DNA of 64,000 nt. It comes from an uncultured Clostridia bacterium (lineage in GTDB: Bacteria; Bacillota; Clostridia; TANB77; CAG-508). Of this stretch, positions 45,801 through 54,773 are shown piece after piece. The notes below the pieces were generated by a model. It worked only from the letters and a program-made list of their open reading frames with translations. It was not told where the DNA came from and made no database searches. The stretch covers positions 1 to 64,000 of the forward strand of contig CAKPCL010000006.1 of assembly GCA_934141605.1 (NCBI GenBank), read 5' to 3'. The stretch's first letter is position 1, and every line of letters begins with the position of its first letter. The translations under genes and the position numbers were made by a program.

Positions 45801-47713
45801 TAACAGTATTATTAAGAAATACTGAAGAAAGCTCAACATTTAAAAACGGATATAACTACAGATATTTATTAACTGTAACTAATGAATCAAACAAAAAAAT
45901 AAACAATGCAGTTGTAACTATCAATAATCCAACTGAAATAAAAGTATCAAAAATGCTTTATATAACAGATAAAACAGAATATGTAAATTCAAAAAATACA
46001 AACACATTAACAATTAAAGAGTTAGACGCAGGTAGCAGTATAACAGTTGCTGTATATATAGTAACAAACATGCAATCAGATGAAGATTACAAAGATACTA
46101 CTATAACAGCAAAAGTAACAGCAAACAATAAGGATTATAATTCAAACGAATTAGGCTTAAGAATTGAAAATGATACTAAAGGATTAAATATGACTGTAAC
46201 TTCAGCTAATAGTGGAAGTTATGTTAAAGCAGGAGACAGAATTACATACAGAATTACTGTAGAAAATAAAGGAACAAATCCAGTTAATAAAATAAAAGTA
46301 AATAACTGGCTATCAAACGAAGTATCCTTTAAAAGTGTTACAAGAAATAATGTTATATTATCAGAAAGCAAATATGATTTAGGAAAAGATGATGATAAAT
46401 TACAAAAATTGTTAACATTATCAGAAGATACAATAAAAGTTGGAGAAACTATAACATATGATATAGAAGTGCAAGTAAATACTTCTTATAATGAAGGTGA
46501 AATTCTTCAAATTATAAATGAAACAAATTTACAACACTCTTACAATGTTGTTAAAACAGCAAAAGTAGAGCATATATTAAAAACAGAAGAAAATAACAAC
46601 AACAATGGAAATAGTGGAAACAACGATAATAACAGTAATAACGGAAATAACAATAATAACGGAAACACAAATAATGGAGACAATAATTCAACATCATCAA
46701 CAAGCTATGTAATATCTGGAACAGCATGGGTTGATAAAAATGAAAATGGACAAAAAGATTCAGATGAAGAGTTATTACAAGGAATTAAAGTAAAACTAAT
46801 AAATGCAAAAACAAATGAATATGTAAAAGATTCAAATGGAAATGTTTTAGAAGCAACAACTAACTCAGAAGGTTTCTATTCATTTAATAAAATAGAAAAA
46901 GGACAATATTTAGTAATATTTGAATATGATACATCTATATATGGAATTACAACATTTGAAAAAGAAGGAATTTCAAATGAAAACAATTCAAATGTAATAG
47001 AAAAAACTATAACTATTGACGGAAAAGAAGCTAAAGTTGGAGCAACTGAAAAACTAGACTTAACACAAAATTTATCAGGAATTAACATAGGTTTAATTTT
47101 AGGTAAAAAATATGATATGCAATTAGATAAATATGTAACAAAAGTAATAGTACAAAATAGCAAAACAACAACAGATTATGAAGATGCAAAACTTGCAAAA
47201 CAAGAAATTAACGCAAAAGAAGTAAATTCAACAACAGTAATTGTAGAATACAAAATAAAAGTAACAAATAATGGAGAAGTTGCTGGATATGTTAAGAAAA
47301 TAGCTGATTATTTATCAAGTGACTACAAGTTTAGTTCAGAACTAAACAAAGATTGGTATCAAGATAAAGATACAGTATATTGTACAAGTTTATCTGACAT
47401 AAAGATTAATCCTGGTGAAAGCAAAGAAGTTAAACTAACAGTTATAAAACAAATGAAAGAAGATAACATAGGATTAATAAATAATACTGCTGAAATAGTA
47501 AATTCTTATAATGAGTTAGGATTAACAGATATAAACTCAACAGAAGGAAACAAAGTAAAAGGCGAAAATGACATGAGTTCAGCAGATGTCATCATAAGTA
47601 TAAAGACAGGTCAAGTAGTAACTACTATAATATTAGTTATAACAACTATAGTACTTATTGGTGCAGCACTATATATAATAAGAAGAATAATTATTAATAG
47701 AAACATTATATAA
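42821..47713 (+). CDS. Surface stalk protein, DUF11/SdrD B type (paralogue of adhesin segment 1)
   Basis: 1,630 residues. Signal peptide 1-32 (KIVTVLMVIATLTMSNFALI), repeated DUF11-like beta domains, an Asn/Gly-rich linker at about 1257-1288, an SdrD B-like domain at about 1293 (YVISGTAWVDKNENGQKDSD), a last DUF11-like domain, the motif SIKTG and a C-terminal membrane segment with basic tail. It aligns with 3086-7000 in order of domains and in the ends (SADVIISIKTG against KAELLISIKTG). It lacks an LPxTG. The next gene starts 17 bases later. No in-frame CGG. Confidence 0.85.
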   Translation: MKQKILKIVTVLMVIATLTMSNFALICVNAITYAVDTINADKTTNNKNVEFEAYFKNENGEKVSNLDTKMNAENLKLYFQIAVKKEGLLDGEITLKDSNFKFKEDFSDNSIRKIEENKIYLNQINAGETKEIEINIELLKQEQFDLGLINMESKILLEGTYKNSTQKDISISATRTLKLNMVNPYDSAEKCIKLSEEIITNKVVKYNGEDKRIVQVQITSGINNNLFPIKSSIIKVQAPKVSDKYPEALISANKTLATNGKKLTQENYNYNSETGLATIEINNTAENNQITWKRSGEDKIIVTYIFDKDVEIKDEKISVTSEINLYDTTNTKVNATSTIQIGQDEKDSIITTEIKQNEENIYKGKLYAGINRDITYTTIINSNLAGVVNKINLVEKEQEINNNKIDSTYKTTIINKENVLNILGNNGELLILNAENNEQIAKVNADSETNADGNIIVNYGAGASEIKIETTAPQNTGDIELTTTKTIGKIQKDIVQTATEISTEITGDAQTTKSTINLKETETKANLQLNKTEFSTMSANNVEMRVTLNSREENNDLYKNPTIRIQLPQTVQNVDVNSIQLVDEEELKITSQKILDGNILEIKLNGEQTNYKDKAIEGAILILNMNITLDKKQPSTQEQIVLTCINGEKTVQEKVTVNFVSYAGLVTINRMEDYGVEVINNQGNKEVTIPINSRTRTVNNTRIENEIINNEENEIKNVSILGTFPTKDAIEGNNFDISVGKISATGIDESRIKVYYSENANATKDISDSKNGWSENIADAKKVKKYLIIIDKLAVREGIKASYDIQIPQELEYNLTAKHNYTVYYTIVTSEKEVTTDDVEINTEKGATLDVSLKAQVASKEVDTVKEGEIIRYVVTVSNTGSEDIANAKITAKVPENTVLIDSNKLNSVDQIEDDDEGEGEGEEEQEEKIELDSTLIEANIDKIEKGQTVTKYYEVRVKKGTAGNVISNNVQLQYGEVQKTSNEVKTSIEQGEITVLLRNTEESSTFKNGYNYRYLLTVTNESNKKINNAVVTINNPTEIKVSKMLYITDKTEYVNSKNTNTLTIKELDAGSSITVAVYIVTNMQSDEDYKDTTITAKVTANNKDYNSNELGLRIENDTKGLNMTVTSANSGSYVKAGDRITYRITVENKGTNPVNKIKVNNWLSNEVSFKSVTRNNVILSESKYDLGKDDDKLQKLLTLSEDTIKVGETITYDIEVQVNTSYNEGEILQIINETNLQHSYNVVKTAKVEHILKTEENNNNNGNSGNNDNNSNNGNNNNNGNTNNGDNNSTSSTSYVISGTAWVDKNENGQKDSDEELLQGIKVKLINAKTNEYVKDSNGNVLEATTNSEGFYSFNKIEKGQYLVIFEYDTSIYGITTFEKEGISNENNSNVIEKTITIDGKEAKVGATEKLDLTQNLSGINIGLILGKKYDMQLDKYVTKVIVQNSKTTTDYEDAKLAKQEINAKEVNSTTVIVEYKIKVTNNGEVAGYVKKIADYLSSDYKFSSELNKDWYQDKDTVYCTSLSDIKINPGESKEVKLTVIKQMKEDNIGLINNTAEIVNSYNELGLTDINSTEGNKVKGENDMSSADVIISIKTGQVVTTIILVITTIVLIGAALYIIRRIIINRNII

Positions 47714-47730
47714 GGGAAGGAGGGGAAAAA

Positions 47731-50700
47731 ATGAAGCATATTAAAAAATTTGAAATTAAACTAATACTAATAGCAACAATAATAATTACAGCCCTAACTG
47801 CAGGAATAGTAAGAGCTATAAGCACTGATGTTACTGATGTAGAAGACAAAGGAGTAAAGGCAATAGGTGATACTTTTTCATTAAATATTAAAAGTATAAA
47901 AAACAAAACAAACACTTATTGTATACAACACCATAAAATATTTAGAAATGGTAAAAAGGAATTTGTAGTAGACAAGTATGTAAAAATTGATGGTAAAACA
48001 GCTACTATTTATGATTCAGCAGATAGCTCAGGAGAAGAAGTAAAAAACAAATATAATGCAATTGTAGCGTACATATTTAGCCAAAAACAAGGATATGGAA
48101 CACCATCTAATTATACAGATGGACAAAAAGCACTATGGTATTATACAAATGACTGGGTAAATGCTCTATTCGGTGACGAAAATGATTACAATTGGAGCAA
48201 AAATGATGAAGTATCTGTAAAAAACAATGATATAGTAGAAAAAGCAAAAGAATACGCTTCAAACATTGGAAATACAACAAGTAAAACAGACGGAAAAAAA
48301 TTAGAAATGACAGACTTAACACCTAATAAAGATAACTTGAAAAAGATAGATTTAGGTGATGGATATTATAGAATTGGGCCATTTAAATGGGAATTTGAAG
48401 GAACTTTAAAAAGCATTAAAGTACAAGCAGATGGAAATGAAGTAACAGACATCAGATTTGTAAAATATGATGGAGATAATGCAGAGTATGTTAATGTTAA
48501 AGACATAGAATCAGGAGATAAATTTTATGTTGATATAAAAGATGCAAAAGATATAAGTTCAGTTCATTTGAATTTAAAAACAGCAAAGAAAATAGAAGTA
48601 AAAACTGTAAAAGTATGGTTCTTAAAATCAGCTAAAGAATATCAAAACTTAGTACATGTATTACCAGAAACAAAAACAGTTGAATCATCAGGAGAAGAAA
48701 ATAGAGATTATACAGTAAAGAAAGATGCTGTAAAAGTTGGATTACAAAAAGTTGATGATAGAGAAGGTAACACACCATTAAGCAATGTTGGATTTATATT
48801 TAGAGCACAAGTTCAATCATATGATTTAGTTGAAAAAGTAAAACATTATCACGAAGATACCGGAAAATACTGGTGGACTGAAAATGTATATGAATGGCGT
48901 ACACATACAATGTACTTAGACAGCAATGATATGTGGAACGAAGATAGATCAGCAGCAAAAGAATATAAAACAAATGGTGAAGGACTTATAAATGTACCTA
49001 ACATTACTTTTAAGGCAACAGAAGTTAAAAATAGATATTTAGATGATGATGGTACAACAATATCTGCAAAATATGCAGATGATGCAAAAATAACTGCAAT
49101 AGAAACATCAAATCCATATTATGGTTATATAGGAGAAATTGGAAAAGAATATCCAGTAAATAGTGTAAATGAAACAAAACAATTAGACAACCACCAAAAA
49201 TATGTAAAATTATCAGGATATGTATGGCTTGAAGAAAACCAAGGTAAAACAACAATTAGAAACAATTTATATGACAATGGTGTAGAACAAGGTGTTAATG
49301 GAATAAAGGTATATTTAAAAGATAAATCTGGAAATATAATAAAAACTGCAACTACATCTGAATTAGGACTATATGATATAAACGGTGGAGAATATCAATT
49401 TGTAGATGTTGACTTAGATGAATTACAAGCTGGAAACTACTATGTAGAATTTGAATATGGTGGTATAACATATCAATCAGTTACAGCAAACTTAAAATTA
49501 TCAAATGGTTCAAAGGCTGTTGATACAAATTCTAGAAATATATTAGATAATAAATTTGCAAAAGTAGACGGAAATGGTTCACAAAGCTTAAATGTTAATG
49601 GAGTAACTGTAAATTACAATGCAAACAGTAACTATGTAAGCACAGTAAATAACTATGTAGGAGATATTGTTTATGCTAGAACAGATGAAGCAGGATTTAA
49701 CATTTATAGTAACTTTGAACCAACTAAGGAAGAAATTAGAAATATAAATTTAGGATTATTTGAAAAAGAACAAACAGATTATGCCTTAGTACAAGACTTA
49801 TATAATGTTAGAGTTGAAGTAAATGGAAAATCTCATATTTATAGATATGCAACTGTAAGATACAACGGAGATAATGTAAATGAAGAAAATTCATGGAATA
49901 TAGGTGTTAAATTCCAAAGAAATACAGGAACATACTCTAGAACAATATATAGAGCTGATGCTGAATATACAACATCAAACAAAGACAAAGAATTAAAAGT
50001 ATATACAACATATAAAATAGCATTGAAAAATGAATCACCATATTTAGCTAGAATAAATAATATTGTAGATTACTGTGATAACAGAATGACATTAGTACAT
50101 GCAGGAACAGCAATAAATGACCAAGATGTAATATCTGGTGAATTAAACTTTGCTAAAGAAACATATAATAATGACAAGTATTCAAAATATAGAATTGATA
50201 CAAATGCTGTTATAGAACAAAGTGAAGCACAATTCATATATGTTCAATTTGAAGTAAACAGAGAAGCAGTATTATCATTAATGAATAATGGAGAAATGAT
50301 AAACAATGTAGCAGAAATTAATTCATACACTACATTTAAAGACAACAATGTAAATACATCAGTATCAGTAGTAGACAAAGACTCAGTTCCAGGAAATATA
50401 ATTCCAGGACAAATAAACACATATGAAGATGATACTGATGCGGCACAATCTTTAAAATTAGAATTAAAAAATGCTAGAGCTATGACAGGTACAGTATTTG
50501 TAGACTCAACAGGAAAAGATAGCAACACAGTTTACAAAAATGAAGAAAGAAAAGGTAACGGAATATTTGATAATGGCGAAACAACATTAAAAGATATAGA
50601 AGTTAGATTAATTGATGTAGCAACAAACCAAGTTACAAAAGTATATGACGAAACAACAAAAACATTTGTAGATGCTGTAACAAAAACAGATGACAATGGA

Positions 50701-51963
50701 AACTTTGAATTTGTTGGATTTGTACCAGGAGATTATGAAGTAGTATATATCTGGGGTGACGAAACTTATAAAGTACAATATTATAAAGGCACGATTTATA
50801 ATGAAAACAGAACAACAGTAACACAAGGAAACAAATACTGGTACAGAGGAAATACAGAAGGATTTAATGATGATGTAATAAGTTCTGACATGAGAGCAAC
50901 AGATGCACTAGACAATTATAAGATTAGAGAAGCTATAGATAACGAAATGGAAAAAGTAACAACAAATACTCTTGAAAAACAAATAGCTGACGCATACAAA
51001 GAAGGGTATAATGCAGAAGGAAAAAATATAAGCATAACAAAAATGGAATCAACAACACCAGAAATGTCAATAAGTGTAGAATATCAAACTACAATAACAG
51101 ATGGAACAGATGGTAATGTTAAATTTGCAATAAATAACATAGACTTTGGAATTGTTGAAAGACCAAAACAACAATTAGAATTATCAAAACAGGTTTCAGC
51201 ATATAAAATAACATTAGCAAATGGACAAATTTTAGCAGATGTTAAAATTGAAAATGGCAAAATGGTAGGAACACAAACAAATACAATATATATGGGACCA
51301 ACTGCAAATTCTATAGGACTAATAAGAACAGAAATTGATAATGAATTAATTGAAGGTGCTACATTAGAAGTAACATACACTATTACAGCTAAAAATGTTG
51401 GAGAAATAGATTATACTTCTGATAAATATTATTACTATGGAAACTCAAATGGAGCTGAAAAAGTCAAAGTATCAACAGCACAAATTCTAGACTATGTAGA
51501 CCAAAGATTATCAGTAGTTGACGACAATTGGAACATCAAGGACTTAACAGGTACATTTTTAAAAGACTATAATGTTTCTGAAAAAGACAACACTGAATAT
51601 ATAAATCAAATAAGAGCATATATAACAGAAAAATTAGCTAATGAATATTTAGCACCAGATGAATCTAAAGTTATAGAATTGAAAACATCTAAATTATTAA
51701 CTAGTTCAGATGATAATGAATTTAATAACAAAGCTGAAATCATAGGAGCTAAAAAGAAGGAAGGATTCAATACTGGTACACCAGTTAAAGTTACAATTGA
51801 GGAGCAATATTTTGATTTTGACAATTCAGAAAAGATTACAATTATACCAAGTACTGGTGAAAACAAAGATTATGCTTTACCTATAACAATAGTGATTACT
51901 TTAATTGCTATATTAGGAACAGGAATAATTCTTATTAAAAAATTTGTTATAGATAGAAAGTAA
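47731..51963 (+). CDS. Sortase-anchored adhesin with thioester-type N-terminal domain
   Basis: 1,410 residues. Signal peptide 1-29. A thioester-like domain has Cys64 in NTYCIQHHK and Gln132 in DGQKALWYY, matching the YC and TQxA-W motifs of Gram-positive thioester adhesins that bond covalently to host or other surfaces. SpaA-like and SdrD B-like domains follow (VKLSGYVWLEENQGKTTIRN; MTGTVFVDSTGKDSN). The C-terminus IPSTGEN plus hydrophobic segment and KKFVIDRK is an (L/I)PxTG-like sorting signal. Paralogue of 7545-11985, but with an intact thioester domain and no frameshift. RBS GGAAGGAGG. Confidence 0.87.
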   Translation: MKHIKKFEIKLILIATIIITALTAGIVRAISTDVTDVEDKGVKAIGDTFSLNIKSIKNKTNTYCIQHHKIFRNGKKEFVVDKYVKIDGKTATIYDSADSSGEEVKNKYNAIVAYIFSQKQGYGTPSNYTDGQKALWYYTNDWVNALFGDENDYNWSKNDEVSVKNNDIVEKAKEYASNIGNTTSKTDGKKLEMTDLTPNKDNLKKIDLGDGYYRIGPFKWEFEGTLKSIKVQADGNEVTDIRFVKYDGDNAEYVNVKDIESGDKFYVDIKDAKDISSVHLNLKTAKKIEVKTVKVWFLKSAKEYQNLVHVLPETKTVESSGEENRDYTVKKDAVKVGLQKVDDREGNTPLSNVGFIFRAQVQSYDLVEKVKHYHEDTGKYWWTENVYEWRTHTMYLDSNDMWNEDRSAAKEYKTNGEGLINVPNITFKATEVKNRYLDDDGTTISAKYADDAKITAIETSNPYYGYIGEIGKEYPVNSVNETKQLDNHQKYVKLSGYVWLEENQGKTTIRNNLYDNGVEQGVNGIKVYLKDKSGNIIKTATTSELGLYDINGGEYQFVDVDLDELQAGNYYVEFEYGGITYQSVTANLKLSNGSKAVDTNSRNILDNKFAKVDGNGSQSLNVNGVTVNYNANSNYVSTVNNYVGDIVYARTDEAGFNIYSNFEPTKEEIRNINLGLFEKEQTDYALVQDLYNVRVEVNGKSHIYRYATVRYNGDNVNEENSWNIGVKFQRNTGTYSRTIYRADAEYTTSNKDKELKVYTTYKIALKNESPYLARINNIVDYCDNRMTLVHAGTAINDQDVISGELNFAKETYNNDKYSKYRIDTNAVIEQSEAQFIYVQFEVNREAVLSLMNNGEMINNVAEINSYTTFKDNNVNTSVSVVDKDSVPGNIIPGQINTYEDDTDAAQSLKLELKNARAMTGTVFVDSTGKDSNTVYKNEERKGNGIFDNGETTLKDIEVRLIDVATNQVTKVYDETTKTFVDAVTKTDDNGNFEFVGFVPGDYEVVYIWGDETYKVQYYKGTIYNENRTTVTQGNKYWYRGNTEGFNDDVISSDMRATDALDNYKIREAIDNEMEKVTTNTLEKQIADAYKEGYNAEGKNISITKMESTTPEMSISVEYQTTITDGTDGNVKFAINNIDFGIVERPKQQLELSKQVSAYKITLANGQILADVKIENGKMVGTQTNTIYMGPTANSIGLIRTEIDNELIEGATLEVTYTITAKNVGEIDYTSDKYYYYGNSNGAEKVKVSTAQILDYVDQRLSVVDDNWNIKDLTGTFLKDYNVSEKDNTEYINQIRAYITEKLANEYLAPDESKVIELKTSKLLTSSDDNEFNNKAEIIGAKKKEGFNTGTPVKVTIEEQYFDFDNSEKITIIPSTGENKDYALPITIVITLIAILGTGIILIKKFVIDRK

Positions 51964-51974
51964 TTTGAAATATA

Positions 51975-52006
51975 TGGGACAGTTCAAAGCTGTCTCATTT
52001 TTTTTG
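51975..52006 (+). terminator. Terminator after second adhesin locus
   Basis: TGGGACAG (51975-51982) and CTGTCTCA (51990-51997) with a T run. Confidence 0.85.
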
Positions 52007-52243
52007 TCAAATTTTGCGATGAGTTTTGCATAAAAATAAAAAGCACAATTAAAAATCACAAATATATTGCAAATTATGATAAATTATAATAAAATATAGA
52101 ACATAAAAAGATAGAAAATAAGAAAAAAATAAATAATATATCACAAAATGTAAAAAACTTTTTTTAGTAGATTTCTAAAAAAGACAAAAAATACGAAGGA
52201 CAAGTAGTAAAATAATGCTATAAAAGTTTAAGAGGTGGTAATA

Positions 52244-54673
52244 ATGTTTCAAAATATAAACGAAAGTACAATAGACAATAGAAATTATGAACAAACAAAA
52301 AAAGAAAGAAAAAAAATAGATTTACTAGCAAATGTATTCGAACTAAAAAACATACCAATTTATATAATATCACTAATGATATCCATGGTTGGAATTACAG
52401 GAGAAATTTCACCATTTAGTATAAGTATTTTAGGAGCATGTATAGCAAATTCAGTACCATTATTAGGAATTGTATTATTTGCAATAATAGGAAGCAGTAT
52501 AAAATTTGGAATTAGTGGTGCATTAACATTTATATTAACCGCATTAGTACTAATTTTAAGTATGTTTGTAATAAAACCAAGATATAATGAAGAAGAAAAA
52601 AATGAAAAAGTAAGACTAGCCAAAAACCTTTTTATATCAACATTAATCGTACAATTAGCAAAAATAGGAATGTCAGGATTTACATTGTATGACATTTTAT
52701 ATATAATATCATTTTCAATAATTACAGTTGTTTTCTATAAAATTTTTGTTAACTCAATAATTGTTGTGAGAGATTTTAAAGAAGTAAAAGCTTTTTCCAT
52801 AGAAGAAGTTTTAGGCGCTAGTTTAATGTTAGCAATATCAGCAGGAGCTTTTGGTGAATTAAGTGTATTTGGATTTTCTATTAGAAATATTCTAAGTATA
52901 TTGATAGTTTTAATTTTAGGCTGGAAAAATGGAATACTAGTAGGAACAACGGCGGGTGTTACAATAGGAGTAACGTTTGGAATAATTACATCATCAGATC
53001 CAGTAATGGTGTCTGCTTATGCAATTTCTGGTATGATTGCAGGAATTTTAAATAAATTTGGCAAAATAGGAGTTATAATAGGATTTTGCTTAGGGAATAT
53101 AATATTAGCTTATGTGTCTAATGGATATACAGTAGAATTAATACACTTTAAGGAAATACTAATAGCTTCAATAGGACTACTAGCAATACCAAAATCAATT
53201 CAAATAAACATAGAAGAATTTATGGGAACATCAAAATTATTGCCAGTATTTAATGACAAAGCTTTAAACAAAAGCAAAGAAACAGCAGAAAGATTAAATA
53301 ATGTATCAGACACAATACAAGAAATGGCTAAATCTTATAAGATAGAAAAAGAACAAAATGAAGAAGAAATAAAATCTAATAAAGATATATTTATTTCTGA
53401 ATTATTGGACAACTTAAACGGATATGAAAACAACATGTTATATGAAGATATGACTAAAACAGAAGGACCTATAATTGACGAAATCTTTAAACTATTAATA
53501 GATAAACAGGAAATAACAAGAGAACAATTACTTGAGATTTTTGCAAAATGTAACAGCTATATTGTTGGATTTGACGATGAAAAAATAAGTGAATATTTAG
53601 AAGAAAACATTTCACAAATGATTAGAGTAATAAACATGTCATATAAAATAAGCAAATCAAGTTTTGTATGGCAGAAAAAATTAGAAGAAAATAAGAAAAA
53701 CATAGAAACACAATTGCAGGGAGTATCAAAAGCAATTTCTAGTATAGCAGAAAATATAGAAAAAAATATTAAGAACGAAGAACAATATAGCAAAGAGAAA
53801 AAAGAAATTATAGAATTATTAAAGCAAAAAGAAATTGAAATTCAAGAAATTTCAATTCAAAAAGAGGACAGGTTCTTAGTAGAAATTTATATGCAAAAAT
53901 CTAATATTACAGATATAAAATACATAGAAAAAATACTTACTGAAATTTTAAAAGAAAAAATTGTATACAATCCAGAAGCAAGTATTGGCACAAGACTAAA
54001 TTTCTTGTCAGAAGATAAATTTGTAATGGCTATTGGAAATTCTGAAATAACAAAAAATAATAGTGACATTTCTGGTGATAGTCTATTAAGTATAAGATTA
54101 AAAGACGGAAAATATTTAGTTGCACTAAGTGATGGCATGGGCTCAGGAAATGAAGCAAGACAAAGTAGTAACAAAGCTTTAAAAATGCTAGAAAACTTAC
54201 TATTATCAGGATTTGACAAAAGAACATCTTTAGAATTAATAAATTCAAGCTTAATAAATCAAAATGAAGAAATATTTGCAACACTAGATATAGCAATAAT
54301 TGACTTATATTGCGGAAATATAGAATTTATTAAGAGTGGAGCTTGTCCAACTTATATAAAACATAATAATAAAGTCCAAATTATTAAAGCCAATTCACTT
54401 CCAGCAGGAATTATAAACGATACAAACTTACAATCATTTGATAGAGATATAACAGAAGGAGAAATTATGCTAATGTGTACTGATGGAATATTGGATTCTA
54501 ATATCGAGTATAAAAATAAAGAATTATGGATTAAGTATTTGTTAGAAGATATAGAAACAACAAATACTAAAAAAATTACAGATTTAGTTTTAAATGAAGC
54601 AATAGATAACAACTACGGAGTAGCAAAAGATGATATGACCGTTGTTGCTTGCAAATTTTTAAATAAAGAGTGA
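52244..54673 (+). CDS. spoIIE: Stage II sporulation protein E (SpoIIE) serine phosphatase
   Basis: About 809 residues. Ten or so membrane segments in the N-terminal 330 residues, a central helical/regulatory region, and a C-terminal PP2C phosphatase domain from about 560, with metal-binding Asp in LVALSDGMGSG (about residue 627) and MCTDGILDSN, GVAKDDMTVVACKF. SpoIIE dephosphorylates SpoIIAA and activates sigma-F in the forespore. This is direct evidence for sporulation capacity. ATG 52244 follows AGAGGTGG. Confidence 0.94.
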   Translation: MFQNINESTIDNRNYEQTKKERKKIDLLANVFELKNIPIYIISLMISMVGITGEISPFSISILGACIANSVPLLGIVLFAIIGSSIKFGISGALTFILTALVLILSMFVIKPRYNEEEKNEKVRLAKNLFISTLIVQLAKIGMSGFTLYDILYIISFSIITVVFYKIFVNSIIVVRDFKEVKAFSIEEVLGASLMLAISAGAFGELSVFGFSIRNILSILIVLILGWKNGILVGTTAGVTIGVTFGIITSSDPVMVSAYAISGMIAGILNKFGKIGVIIGFCLGNIILAYVSNGYTVELIHFKEILIASIGLLAIPKSIQINIEEFMGTSKLLPVFNDKALNKSKETAERLNNVSDTIQEMAKSYKIEKEQNEEEIKSNKDIFISELLDNLNGYENNMLYEDMTKTEGPIIDEIFKLLIDKQEITREQLLEIFAKCNSYIVGFDDEKISEYLEENISQMIRVINMSYKISKSSFVWQKKLEENKKNIETQLQGVSKAISSIAENIEKNIKNEEQYSKEKKEIIELLKQKEIEIQEISIQKEDRFLVEIYMQKSNITDIKYIEKILTEILKEKIVYNPEASIGTRLNFLSEDKFVMAIGNSEITKNNSDISGDSLLSIRLKDGKYLVALSDGMGSGNEARQSSNKALKMLENLLLSGFDKRTSLELINSSLINQNEEIFATLDIAIIDLYCGNIEFIKSGACPTYIKHNNKVQIIKANSLPAGIINDTNLQSFDRDITEGEIMLMCTDGILDSNIEYKNKELWIKYLLEDIETTNTKKITDLVLNEAIDNNYGVAKDDMTVVACKFLNKE

Positions 54674-54679
54674 GATATT

Positions 54680-54707
54680 TGAGACAGTTGGGACTGTCTC
54701 ATTTTTT
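54680..54707 (+). terminator. Terminator after spoIIE
   Basis: TGAGACAG (54680-54687) and CTGTCTCA (54694-54701) plus T run; arms nearly match those of the terminator at 51975. Confidence 0.85.
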
Positions 54708-54773
54708 GTAAAGTGAACACTTGAAAACAATAACATTTTGTGATATAGTAAGCATGATAAAAAGGAGGCTATT

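Noticed and set aside
46590..46690. Foreign insertion in the second stalk protein
   Set aside because: The Asn/Gly-rich run is a normal flexible linker before an SdrD B-like domain and is in frame.
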